Of a stretch of 64,000 bases of DNA, positions 54,572-64,000 are shown one piece after another. Each line of letters starts with the position of its first letter. Position 1 is the stretch's first letter. Source of the DNA: Microcyclosporella mali (Eukaryota > Ascomycota > Dothideomycetes > Mycosphaerellales > Mycosphaerellaceae); the NCBI GenBank assembly GCA_002785985.1, contig NHNU01000005.1:434001-498000 (forward strand), read 5' to 3'. The notes beneath the pieces are model-generated. The model was given only the letters and a program-made list of their open reading frames with translations, was not told where the DNA came from and ran no database searches. The position numbers and the translations under genes were made by a program.

Positions 54572-56116
54572 TCAAGGGCCGACCTTGCCCTGTTCTTCGC
54601 TCACCTCAACCGTCGTCTCAGCTCCTCGTCCTTCCAAGTCTTGCCTTCTCACCAAATACCACGTCACCGCAATCGATAGGATCGCCGCAGCCAGCAATGC
54701 AATCGAAATCGCGAAGCTCACTCTATACGTCGGGCCAAACTTCGACTGATATACTTGCGGACCAATGATGCCCGAGAACTGCGCCGCTGCGTTCGTCAGA
54801 CCAATGGCCAATCCAGCTGTTGTGGTTCCATGCGCAGCCCTAATTCGTTCCGGCCAAAGGATAGGATAGATGCAGATTGAGCAGGCTGTTGCCAGAGTCA
54901 CGAGAACGTACTTCGCCACAGCATTATCGACGACTATGAGGATGATGTAGCAGATGCAAGCGATGATCTCGAGACCGATTGCGGCGACCCACGAGCGGAC
55001 TTTCTGTCGCTGAATCGTCCAGCCGATGAGCACGAGACTCGCGCAACCGAAAGCGTATGTCGGCATCGTCATCAGTTGCGACACAGCGGAGTCCGTGAGG
55101 CCGAGATCATAAATCACAGTTGGGAGGACTTGGCTGACACCCCATCCGCCAATTGCGTGCGTGATCCATATGCAGGTGAAGGACAGAGTCGTCGGATTTT
55201 GGAATAATGCCTTGACTTGCTTGACATTCCATGTTTTGGCTTTGGATGAAGGTTGCGTCTTAGGCAAATTGTCGAGGATTGCCGTCTTCTCCTCTCCGGT
55301 CAGGAACTTTGACGTCTCGGGATAGTTCGGAAGTCGAAAGAAGGTGTAGATGCCACATAGAATAGCAGGGATGCCCTCGAGGATAAAAACCCATCTGTCC
55401 TATAGTTAGCTATAGTCGACATAGATGGACTGAGCGACTCGCCTCCACCCAGCCAGACCTCCCGCACCATTCATAAAGGATATGCCATAAGCCAAAAGTC
55501 CACTGATAGTACCACTGAACTGCCCTGCGGCGTAGAAGAAAGCGATGCGGAGCGCAATGCTCTTGGCCGGATACCAGAAGCTCAGATGATAAAGGACCTA
55601 TAATTGTCAGTCACATTGCAATCAGAGTCTGAATCTTCAAAGGACTACCCCAGGATAATACCCAGCTTCTGCGAGCCCAAGCAAGAAACGAACAGCCAAC
55701 ATGCCCCCGTAGTTCTGCGTAGCGCCTTGACACATCGATATGATGCCCCAGGTCACCATGATCCGCGACATCCAGATCCGTGGCGAAAAGTGCTTGAGCA
55801 ACATTGTCGAGGCCGGTTCCGCGAACATGTAAGGGTAGTAGAAGATACTGAGTACCCACGCCCACTGTGCGCTGCTCAGATTACCAAGCTGCTTTTTGAT
55901 TCCATCGCCCTCCTCGACGTTGATGATTGCAGTGTTGGTGACATTGCTGACGTGGATTCTCATGATAAGGTAGACGAAAGAGTACCAAAGCAATATCCGC
56001 TTGTCTGCTTTTCGGTAGGCATGATTGAGTGTTACGTCGTCTTGCTTGGTGGTGAATGCGGTAGTGGACTCGACCGGCGAGACATTTTCGCCTACTTCGA
56101 TGTCTTTGATGTCCAT
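54572..56116 (-). CDS. MFS transporter, allantoate permease (Dal5/ACS) family
   Basis: Three exons, 55649-56116, 55443-55597 and 54572-55394, encode 481 aa. Intron 1 is 51 nt (GTAGTC..TATAG). Intron 2 (48 nt) appears to begin with GC instead of GT (AG|GCGAGT..gctaac..ACAG); this is the only reading that yields the family sequence GWRWVFILEG. A polar N-terminus with DKRILLWYSFVYLIMR opens the first helix; WAWVLSIFYYPYMFAEPAS and the loop AVRFLLGLAEAGYYPGV are typical of anion:cation symporters of the allantoate permease group. About 12 helices. Such carriers import organic anions (allantoate, nicotinate, pantothenate and others) across the plasma membrane. Its divergent neighbour is the dioxygenase gene, 709 bp away. 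Confidence 0.92.
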
Positions 56117-56825
56117 GGTTGGTGTGACTGCTCATCAGATCGAGTCAGTCGGCGACGGTCAGACTCTTCAATCATTCTCCAGATCAAGTTGCAGCATCCG
56201 AACCATGAGCACCTCATCTCGCATCCACTATGAGTGCCGCCAAGCGCATCCATTAGACAGGCTCATCGTTTCGGCTAATCGGCAGCACCGCAAGAGACTC
56301 CATGTGGACATATGGGCGATAGCACAATGACATGCTGGTCGCAAGCCGAGACGGCAGTCGGATAGGGTCATGGCAAGACATCTTGATTTCCAGGCCAATG
56401 ATGTTCAACCTTTTCTGTGGCTTCCTCGTCATGAATGGTCAGATTGGCATAGATGGAGCTTTCGACGACTCAAAGGATGCCGATAGCTAGGAGCACGCCA
56501 TCTGCAGTTGACAATCGTGCTACACCAAGCGCCGACAGATACTCCATTGCACGGTCCCATCGCCACATTTAGTCAGCAAACGCCACAGATGTCGTCTTCC
56601 GAAGAGATACGAACGTACCTCGAGCACTACCAAGGGACGTTCTCTGGGCCACTCGCTGGTGAGGGGTATCGCGGTCGGTCGGCGACACTGTGAGTGGAGT
56701 AGATCTAACTTATCATAAACAAAAGACGAAGATGTCTTGGATTCGTCCTTTCAATCGACTATTTTCGTGCTCATTGAACTCTTTCTCTGCTTTGCGAACT
56801 CGTGGTAATCGCCATTGCCTTCATC
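56117..56825. promoter_or_regulatory. Bidirectional promoter region, MFS transporter / 2OG dioxygenase
   Basis: 709 bp between divergent starts, which suggests the two accessory genes could be co-regulated from here. No repeated operator-like motif was identified by eye. Confidence 0.5.
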
Positions 56826-58097
56826 ATGGCTACTGCAACCCAGACAGTGCAAGACGTGATTCGCCGTCCGATTCCAGTATACCAACAGGCAGCTGAGTCT
56901 AAGCATGAGCGTGAGTAAATGAACAAGGAGTGCTGGTCTTGCTCTCCATAACAAGCACTGACGGAACGACAGTCGACTGGGCTGACTTAGTCACCTTGGA
57001 TCTTTCGACCTTCGACGCGCCAGGAGGCAAGCTCAAATTGGCAAATCAACTTCGTGAAGCAGTGCACAAGGTCGGCTTCTTCTATGTGAGTATATACCGC
57101 AATGAGTAAGTCGCTGGCAAGTCTGATCAGCCACTAGATCACCAACCATGGTCTCACTCAGGAAGAGACTGATCGTCAATTCGCCATCGGCAAAGAACTA
57201 TTCGCCCTTCCAGAGGAGGAGAAGCTCAAACACCGGGCAGACTTGGAGAATGGCCACTACAGCGGCTATCGTCCCAATGGCATGAGCGAACTTCTTCCCG
57301 GGCTGAGGGACAACATTGAGATGTACAACGTCTTCAAATTCTTGCCCGAGCACGAGCGATCGCATCCGGACATCATCCACGAGCATCGCGCCGAGATCGA
57401 GAAATTCCAGAGACACATCGCGGAGGATGTCGTGCAAAAGTTGCTGACTCTGATCTCCATCGTATTGGAACTGCCAGAAGACTATCTCTCGCAGGGCCAT
57501 CGGTATGACGACCTATCCGACTGCCATCTTCGCTACATGATCTACCGAGCTCGGACGCCAGAGGAGAACGCCCGATATCAGAATCTATATTCTCGTGGTC
57601 ACACGGATTTCGGGAGCCTGACATTGCTGTTTCGCCAGCCCATCGCGGCACTCCAGATCCGGACTGAAGATGGAGGGTGGAAATGGGTAAAACCCTATCC
57701 AGGCAGCATCACCGTCAACATAGCAGATGTTCTCCAATTTTGGAGTAATGGGTATCTGAAGTCTTCGGTCCATCGGGTCGTGTGTCCGCCCGAAGATCAA
57801 ATGCATCTGGACAGACTGGGTCTGCTTTATTTCTTGCGGTGAGTTAAACGCCCTATTCGGAAACCTTCGTCAAGACTCTAACGAATAGGCAGACCAGCTC
57901 ACGAACTGGATCTAAAGACAGTCGACAGCCCGCTGCTGAAACGCTTGGGCTTGAAAGACGGGGGCGATGAAGCCGCGGGCATCAAAGCCGGTGATTGGGT
58001 CCGAATGCGGGTGAAGCAGAACCAGGATAAGCCGAAAGAAGACGGCCACAAGGAGAAGGAAGTGCTCGGTGGCGTGAAGGTCAAGTACTATGATTGA
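56826..58097 (+). CDS. 2-oxoglutarate/Fe(II)-dependent dioxygenase (isopenicillin-N-synthase-like)
   Basis: Four exons, 56826-56910, 56973-57085, 57138-57838 and 57893-58097 (introns 62, 52, 54 and 54... all with GTGAGT donors), encode 367 aa. The DIOX_N part contains LVTLDLSTFDAPGGKLKLAN and HKVGFFYITNHGLTQEE. In the catalytic core the iron ligands are His and Asp in RGHTDFGSLTLLF and the distal His in SSVHRVVCPPED, and the 2-oxoglutarate Arg is in LDRLGLLYFLRP, where the usual R-x-S is R-x-G. The last intron ends in a tandem acceptor (TAGGCAG); the second AG is required for the tail PAHELDLKTVDSPLLKR. Family members hydroxylate, desaturate or ring-close small molecules, often beside P450s. 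Substrate unknown. Confidence 0.92.
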
Positions 58098-58605
58098 GAT
58101 TGGTATCTCATTGTAGAGGGGGGTCAGAATCACGAGCCATATTGACGTGCGAAAGGAGAACGCGTCAGGTTCATTTGCCCACTGGATTTTGATGGAGCCC
58201 ATCAAATTCGTGTTCGCAACGTCACCTCCTACATACTCTTCCGCCCGTCCTCTTTTTTCTCTTTCTACTGACGATCAGATGCCACCAAAAACACGGTCTC
58301 ACAGCCTCACCGTTGTGCAAACTAGCATCACACTGTCGTAGTAAAGTCCTAATTCGCCAGTGCGATTCCCGCCAATGAGTCATGATGAAGCTGAAGTCAA
58401 CCGCATGAACCGCAGCTCGTCCGTGGACGACTCAGCACGTCCGGTCGTCCGCGAAGAACACTACAATGCCACGAAAAGACTGGCTTGAGGTATAACAGTT
58501 GACTTGCCAGATTATATATATGCCGGCTCGTATCACTGCAGATGAAGACATTTCATCACTTCACCCCACTGGGCACCAATAGCTCAACCAAAGACGTCGA
58601 CAACA
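58098..58605. other. Intergenic, promoter of second P450
   Basis: 508 bp between two plus-strand genes. An attatatatat TATA-like element lies at 58511-58521, 85-95 nt before the P450 start codon. No other gene is seen. Confidence 0.55.
58511..58521 (+). promoter_or_regulatory. Candidate TATA box of second P450
   Basis: ATTATATATAT, 85-95 nt before the ATG at 58606, in an otherwise GC-balanced region; position and sequence fit a core promoter. Confidence 0.5.
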
Positions 58606-60200
58606 ATGCTCTCATTTGATCTTTTGTCAAGTTCCTTCTCGACACTAACTCTTCTCTCTCTCCCTTTGCTCGGACTGATATACCATGCCTACTTCCACAC
58701 GCGACCTCTATTCCCAGTAGCAAACGCATATCCCTGGGACTTTACCCGCCGAAAAGCCTACGCAGCCTACATGCAGCATTCCAAAGAACTCCTCAATCAA
58801 GTGAAAGCCACCGGACGACCGATCACAATCGCCACCCCATCCGGACCACGTATCATCCTGCCCTCTTCCCTGAGCGAATGGGTGAAAATGAACAAAGATC
58901 TCGATCATCAGGAACTGGTGCGAAGGGATTTCTTCGCAGATTACCCTGGCTTCGAGGGGAATGCTATGATCCACGACTCCAGCAATGTGCTTATCGATAC
59001 GATCAAACGCCATCTTTCGCAGAATAAGGATTTGGTGCCTGTGATTGATGCGCAGGTCGCTGAAGCGCTGGATGATTTGTGGACGAAGGAGGAGAGCTGG
59101 CATTCCATGTCATGGACATCATGTACGACAGGCCTCATCTCTCGTGCAGCAGCATCGGTCTTCGTTGGTCCAGGATTGGCTAGAGATCCCGAGTGGCAGA
59201 GAAAGACGATCGCTTACGCAACCAGCTTCTTCACTGCGGTCTTCGAGATGAAACGGTGGCCGAGCTTCACTAGACCAGTCGTCCATTGGTTCCTACCCTC
59301 TGCCAAAGAATGTCGGAGACTCGTGAGAGAAGTCCGACAGACGGTCACGGACGAGAAGCAGAAGAGACTCGACGAGAATAACGACTCCAGTTTCGACACG
59401 ATCACTTGGTCAGAGAAGATCGCGAACAACAAGACGTTGGACCAAGGAGCTGTGCAGCTGGGCTTCGCGGTAGCTGCACTACACACAACATCTGAAGCAT
59501 TGCGCGGGGTTCTGCTCGATATTTGCCAGCATTCAGACTTGGTACAACCATTGCGTGCAGAGATCAAAGAAAGCCTAGTATCTGCAGGGGGTGTCTCGAC
59601 ATTAGCGCTGTCGAAGATGCAGTTGCTCGATAGCGTTCTGAAAGAGTCGCAGAGACTCCATTCGCCGGCGATTGGTAGGCCATACACCTCCCACGAGAGA
59701 TCTCCTTACTTACAACAGGGCCAGTAAACCTCGAACGTCAAGCTCTCCGCGACACATATCTGCCCGACGGTACTCTCATCCCCCGTGGCACCATGATCGA
59801 CGTCGACGGCTCTGACATGTGGGATCCCAAAATCTACCCTGAGCCTCTGCTTTTCGACGGCTACCGCTTCCTCCATAAGCTCCATTGTGGCGATACGCAA
59901 TCTGCATATGTCTCCTCAACCCAGGAGCAATGCGTCTTTGGGATGGGAAGACATATCTGTCCAGGAAGGTTCTTCGCTGCGATGGAATTGAAAGTATGCC
60001 TGGCGCATATCTTGTTGAAGTATGATGTGAGGCTAGAGGAAGGATATGCGCCCAGGAGTATCAAGAATGGTTTCTATCAGATGGTCGATCCAAGAGCGGG
60101 AGTAGAGATCAGGAGGACGGGTGACAGCGATGGCGTTTCGCTGTTTTCCTCACTCGGGCACCAGTTGAGTTTCGAAGAGGGCTCCGTGAAACGGGTCTAA
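58606..60200 (+). CDS. Cytochrome P450 monooxygenase (second)
   Basis: Two exons, 58606-59674 and 59719-60200, with a 44-nt intron (GTAGGC..AACAG), among the shortest here; 516 aa. N-terminal anchor STLTLLSLPLLGLIYHAYF. I-helix AVAALHTTSEALRG with the paired Thr, ExxR in LKESQRLH, the region FDGYRFLHK in the PERF position, and the haem loop FGMGRHICPGRFFA with the Cys ligand. The join gives SPAIGPVNLERQALRD, as expected. The sequence style (short PERF segment FDGYRF, FGMGRHICPGRFFA) resembles fungal P450s of terpene and indole-diterpene pathways such as kaurene or gibberellin oxidases; this is a resemblance only. Same strand as and directly downstream of the dioxygenase. Confidence 0.93.
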
Positions 60201-60348
60201 TGCGAATGTTAACAGTCTTTCGGCTTGGATTGAGCTTCTGACATTGGCCATGTCAACCTATTCCTGGTTTCACTTCGCGCAGAAGGGGAGTCAGATAGCC
60301 AGACGTCTACTAGAGGGCCATTTGTCAGGCGCAAGGTCTGATGAAACC

Positions 60349-62160
60349 CTAATCATGTTCGTCGAGGTCCGATTCTTCTAAAGAGTCGTTGTTCGTCAGG
60401 TCCAAGTCATCTAGCTCAACATCCACGTCTGCGTGTGTCAGAACCCATTGTTCCCAATCTTCAAAAGTGACAGCTCCACTCGGTCTGGTGGCTGGATTAG
60501 CGAACAAAAGCTGCACCAATTCTTCTCGATCTGATATGTTGGTAGATGCTAGATCTCTACACCCGAGCAAAATGGCATCTTCCGTGGTCAGCTCTATATT
60601 GACGTACTCTATGCTCCGATCATATCTCCATTGGTAGTCTGGCAAAGAAAAGCCTTCTCCGACAATATCGTAAGTGTTTCCGCAGCCTTCACGAACGACG
60701 ATGAACGTTGTCTCGGAGAAACACGGGCTGAGGCTGGTCTGGACGATGATGTCGCCAGCGCATGTAGCCCTGCATACGAATCCCACGGGCACTAGAGCGT
60801 TTCCTGCCGACGTAGTAGTCATGAGAGTTTTTGGCAATTCTGTCTCGGTGCAGACTGGCATCGTCGCTACAATACTTCTGTAAATATCGTTACTTTTGCC
60901 CAGAGAAAGAGGTTTTCTTCCCACATTAGTGATCAGGTAGCCGGCCGAGTCTGTGGTTATACGACAGCAATAATACAGTTCTTTCCGAAACCCGTGTGGA
61001 ATAACGCCCGTGTCGTCCGGTACGCTGCCAGTCGATCGGTGAAGTCGACTTCGCCGTAGTCTTTGCATTTCAGGATGCGAGGAGTCAATCTCCAGTGCAT
61101 GTAACAAGATACCTACCACCTCGAAGCGATTCGAGTGTTCCAGAGCTTCTGAAAGAAGTGAGAAAGCAGGCTTGCTGTAATCTGCAGTGATGGGTGTCTT
61201 GCCTGGCGCCCATGCCACCAACGGTAGTAATGCGAACAGTCTGTCGTAAGGTTCGCTGTATTCGCAACAATGCTCTGTGGCTAGCAGCACTTCATCCAGA
61301 CTTGCTGTGCCTTGCGTAGCCTTTGCGAACCACTCCATCACGTGTGCAGAAATACAAATGGATCGCCAAGTTTCCCATGCTGACTCTGGCATGTTCGAGG
61401 GCGCAGAGACGCCCACAATTTTATGTAAACTTGCGAACTGTTTCCACGTGAAAACGCTCTGACCACAGCAAAAGAGAACGCTACGAGCTGCAGCAACTTC
61501 TTGCAGGACCCAAAGTCGGAAGAAATAGGACCGGCTGCGAAAAGCAGCCATTGCATGCCCGATGTCTCTTTGGAAATCTGGAGCCAGGTCGCCCAAGAAT
61601 TCATCCCAAAACTTCTCTCTTTCCTCAGATCCAGCTTCACGGGTGCGACGCTCGATGTCGTCTACAGCTTGCAACAGCAAGCCCAAAAACTCAAGCATCA
61701 CTTGGCTGTTGTCTCTATGCGGTCCCAGACAAGCCAGCACCTTCGACGCTTTCTTATAGATCTCGAACATCATGGAAACCTGATGACCCTTCTCCTTTTC
61801 GTGGGTTTGGTCGATGCATATGGCGTCCATCCAAAGATAACGCCCAGGAAAGAGTCGTCGAATCTGCCAAAGTGCGTAGTAGGAGTTTCGTCGCACTTCA
61901 AAATAACGTCCATTGACGCGTAAAATCTGAGTTTCGAAATTGCCCCATGTGTATGAGATGGCACAGTATTCCGGCGCAGCGTCAATGTCCCAAGTGGTCA
62001 ATTCCAGTTGCAGAGGATCGTCTTCATCGGTGGTGTCGGGGATATTTCGCAGCAGCCTTATCTGCTTGGTTGAGTCTCGCAGGCGATCGTGTTGGAAGAA
62101 TGGTATTGATTGCGGCTCTTCTTCTGATAGTTGACCGATAATCGAGCTGGCTTCTGCCAT
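60349..62160 (-). CDS. HET-domain (heterokaryon incompatibility-type) protein
   Basis: Single exon, 603 aa. The HET domain spans about residues 60-215, with the three conserved blocks YCAISYTWGN, GRYLWMDAICIDQTHEKEKG and a following VSMMFEIYKKASKVLACLG; RLFALLPLVAW lies further down. The C-terminal half has no recognised repeats (no WD40, ankyrin or NACHT), and ends in an acidic tail with LDDLDLTNNDSLEESDLDE. HET proteins can trigger cell death after fusion of unlike hyphae, but most genomic copies have no known role. It lies convergent to the second P450, 148 bp away; such genes are common in variable accessory regions. Confidence 0.92.
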   Translation of the reverse strand: MAEASSIIGQLSEEEPQSIPFFQHDRLRDSTKQIRLLRNIPDTTDEDDPLQLELTTWDIDAAPEYCAISYTWGNFETQILRVNGRYFEVRRNSYYALWQIRRLFPGRYLWMDAICIDQTHEKEKGHQVSMMFEIYKKASKVLACLGPHRDNSQVMLEFLGLLLQAVDDIERRTREAGSEEREKFWDEFLGDLAPDFQRDIGHAMAAFRSRSYFFRLWVLQEVAAARSVLFCCGQSVFTWKQFASLHKIVGVSAPSNMPESAWETWRSICISAHVMEWFAKATQGTASLDEVLLATEHCCEYSEPYDRLFALLPLVAWAPGKTPITADYSKPAFSLLSEALEHSNRFEVVGILLHALEIDSSHPEMQRLRRSRLHRSTGSVPDDTGVIPHGFRKELYYCCRITTDSAGYLITNVGRKPLSLGKSNDIYRSIVATMPVCTETELPKTLMTTTSAGNALVPVGFVCRATCAGDIIVQTSLSPCFSETTFIVVREGCGNTYDIVGEGFSLPDYQWRYDRSIEYVNIELTTEDAILLGCRDLASTNISDREELVQLLFANPATRPSGAVTFEDWEQWVLTHADVDVELDDLDLTNNDSLEESDLDEHD

Positions 62161-62454
62161 GTTGTGCCCTTGTGCAGTTGCGTGCTGTTAGTGGTCGGGT
62201 CGATAGGCATGGATGAGCAAATAGGTGACAACCTAAGACCAGAGAGTCGCCTCGGGGCGCAGTAACATGGCTGAGAGCGAGCTGCATGCACCGCCCCCCC
62301 CCGTCCGCCCGCATATAAGCGTGCATATGGGAGGTAGTAAGTGACAGCCTCTAATGTCGATGAGCTGCATAAAGGCGGACGAACGTCGCGACACGATTCA
62401 AGAGGGGTCTGAGACGACAGATAAAGTGAGCAAGAAAGTCCTTTGAATAAGATA

Positions 62455-63825
62455 CTACCTCCTCCCCGTCGTCCGCCGCTTCCTTGCCTCCTTAGTGGGC
62501 GTCGAAGCGGCAGGGGCAGTCGCGATGGGACCAGCCGCAGTAGGAGCACTCCTGATCGAGTATCCACCATTCTCATCTGGATAGATTTCCACTTGCACGC
62601 CCTGGTCCTCCCCACTGCTACTGCTACTGCTCGTCTCCGTCCTTCTCAAGCCACTGCCGCCGGCATTCGCGGGAGAAACCCTAGGCGCAAGTGGCGAAGA
62701 ACTCTGAGGCGCTCTCCTCAAATTCGCATATCGCACATCCGGCGGACCACTGGCATGTCGTCGCCCTGGTGGCACTGCAGGCCCAGACGGCACCATGTCG
62801 TAGTCGTGGTATGCATTGGAAGCGGAACGATGTCGAGCAGGAGGAGGCGGATACCAGTCTGCGTCTTCTTGCGAGCGTTGGGAACCTTGAGAGCCGGGCC
62901 GGTAGTGGCGGGAAGGCGGGTAGAACTGTTCCGGCGGAGTGGACTCTCTTCTGCTGTGCTTCGAAGATGACCGCGATCCTCCTGACTGCGGTCGTTGCGG
63001 CTCAGGACTTGGAGGAGCGTAGTACTCAATCGGCGCGAAAACAGGCACACCATTAGGTCCCGGCACCATGATGCCAGGCGCTCCCAGAGGAGGTTGTGAG
63101 TCTGGTAATGGCTTTCTCGTGACTTTGGCCTTGGAATTCGACTTGGCCGGGGATGTGAAGAAGCTAGAGTTGCTGCGCTTTCTTGCCTTCTGCCCCGCCA
63201 AGCTGCTCGTACTGCTAGCCCGGCTGCCTGACTTAGCCTTGGCCTTCGGAGTGGCAGGCGGCGACACAAGGGCGGTCACTTTGGGCTCCGGCTGCTGGTT
63301 ACCCCTGCGCTCAAGAGCCTCCATCTCTTCTCTGGTGAGATTCACATTTGTCTGACCATTCACTCTAGCGTGTGCGATTCTTCCCAAAGCAGTCTGGATG
63401 AGCGTGTCTTCTCTCGGGCGGCCTCCAGATTGACGTGCTCTGAGATCTCGATACTCGTCATCCGAATAGTAATAATCGTCGAGTCCATCATCGTAAACTC
63501 CCCTTCTATCCCTTGTTGTCCTGTGTTGTCCCAAATCATAGCCATCAAAATGTAAAGTATCCCCAACAAAAGCCCGCTGGCGCGCAGCAGAACTCATAGG
63601 ATCCAAAAGAACGCCTTGTCCATCATCTTCTTCGCTTTCGCCAAGCTCTTCTACACGCTCGCCTAGACGCCGAGATGCATTGTTAGATTCACGAAACTCC
63701 CAGTCTTGTGGATATCCTCTTCGCCTATCCCCGCTGCGAGCTCCGGGTGGTCTTCCCATTTCGTAGGGCGAAGAGTGCGCGGCCGACCACCTAGACCGCC
63801 TCCTCGGAGAAAGTAGCCGCGACAT
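62455..63825 (-). CDS. Uncharacterised, largely disordered fungal protein
   Basis: Single exon, 456 aa from ATG 63825, or 434 aa from ATG 63759, which would avoid overlap with the neighbouring PRA1-type gene. Arg/Ser-rich start, then an acidic-Tyr patch GLDDYYYSDDEYRDLRA, and the best-conserved-looking element ALGRIAHARVNGQTNVNLTREEMEALERR (residues about 145-175), a predicted helix. The rest is rich in Ser, Pro, Arg and Lys, with SP sites, a PNGVPVFAPIEYYAPPSPEP stretch, and a basic end KEARKRRTTGRR. No membrane segment or known domain. Nothing in it fixes a function. Its first 12 codons overlap the PRA1 frame, so the 5' end and a possible joint transcript need cDNA evidence. Confidence 0.7.
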   Translation of the reverse strand: MSRLLSPRRRSRWSAAHSSPYEMGRPPGARSGDRRRGYPQDWEFRESNNASRRLGERVEELGESEEDDGQGVLLDPMSSAARQRAFVGDTLHFDGYDLGQHRTTRDRRGVYDDGLDDYYYSDDEYRDLRARQSGGRPREDTLIQTALGRIAHARVNGQTNVNLTREEMEALERRGNQQPEPKVTALVSPPATPKAKAKSGSRASSTSSLAGQKARKRSNSSFFTSPAKSNSKAKVTRKPLPDSQPPLGAPGIMVPGPNGVPVFAPIEYYAPPSPEPQRPQSGGSRSSSKHSRRESTPPEQFYPPSRHYRPGSQGSQRSQEDADWYPPPPARHRSASNAYHDYDMVPSGPAVPPGRRHASGPPDVRYANLRRAPQSSSPLAPRVSPANAGGSGLRRTETSSSSSSGEDQGVQVEIYPDENGGYSIRSAPTAAGPIATAPAASTPTKEARKRRTTGRR

Positions 63826-64000
63826 CTTTCTCCATCAACGCAGCGTGGCCGAGAATGGTCACGCCGGAAGCGCCGATGAGCCAAAGAACCGAGGATATAG
63901 GCGATGCCCAGAAGAAGAGGGGCTTGATAGAGGTCAGCTCACATGGTATAGTACGTCAGGACTTCCACTTACCACCGCAATGACAAGAAGCGCAGTATAC
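63791..64000 (-). CDS. PRA1 (prenylated Rab acceptor) family protein, C-terminal end only
   Basis: Two exon pieces, 63973-64000 and 63791-63922, separated by a 50-nt intron (GTAAGT..TCAAG), give the last ~52 residues: YTALLVIAV, then PLFFWASPISSVLWLIGASG and VTILGHAALMEKDV, ending at TAG 63793-63791. The two adjacent hydrophobic stretches and the A-S-G-V-T-x-L-G-H-A sequence fit the end of PRA1/Yip3 proteins, which sit in Golgi or endosomal membranes and help prenylated Rab GTPases enter membranes. The rest lies beyond the window. Its last 35 nt overlap the start of the unknown ORF on the same strand in a different frame. Confidence 0.75.

Overview
The window is nuclear DNA from a filamentous ascomycete, most likely a Dothideomycete of the Capnodiales/Mycosphaerella type (lineage inferred from protein style only). 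Support: about 27 genes, mostly unbroken or with short introns (44-104 nt, one of 232 nt) carrying GT..AG ends and CTGAC/CTAAC-like branch points; a Zn(II)2Cys6 regulator, a HET-domain protein, alternative NADH dehydrogenase, catalase-peroxidase and a Kex2-type repeat peptide precursor. No rRNA, tRNA, CRISPR or intact transposon was recognised. Exon coordinates were read by hand; every multi-exon model was checked to sum to a multiple of three. Start codons were checked to be real ATGs, which moved several starts inward.

Layout. 1-10 kb: edge-truncated amino-acid transporter, a very large DH-BAR-SH3 RhoGEF, and an FAD salicylate-hydroxylase-like monooxygenase. 11-16 kb: type-II NADH dehydrogenase, DUF202 membrane protein, secreted nucleoside hydrolase. 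16-28.7 kb: uncharacterised phosphoprotein-like gene, SOD-fold mitoribosomal protein, Cys-rich single-pass membrane protein, KatG, an NTF2-like protein and an unknown acidic protein. 29.8-37.7 kb: a Zn2Cys6 factor and a SAM-PH protein fire away from each other across a 3.2-kb gene-free divergent region. 38.6-51.4 kb: housekeeping genes BUD23, SVP26, IDH1, GST-kappa, IZH3-like and SAD1, interrupted by the most striking locus, a 659-codon precursor with 12 near-identical and 3 divergent Cys-pair peptides.

51.4-62.2 kb looks accessory: P450, small unknown protein, allantoate-permease-type MFS transporter, 2OG-Fe(II) dioxygenase, second P450, then a HET protein. No PKS, NRPS or terpene synthase is visible, so this is either a tailoring/catabolic mini-cluster or the edge of a larger one. 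The right end holds a disordered unknown protein whose ORF overlaps, in another frame, the 3' end of a PRA1-family gene that runs out of the window.

The best candidate for something new is the repeat peptide precursor (40.9-42.9 kb). Its core C-x3-G-Q-x-C agrees with ascomycete alpha-type pheromones, but its Tyr-rich extension, dibasic sites on both sides, at least seven different predicted peptides and decayed C-terminal copies are unusual.
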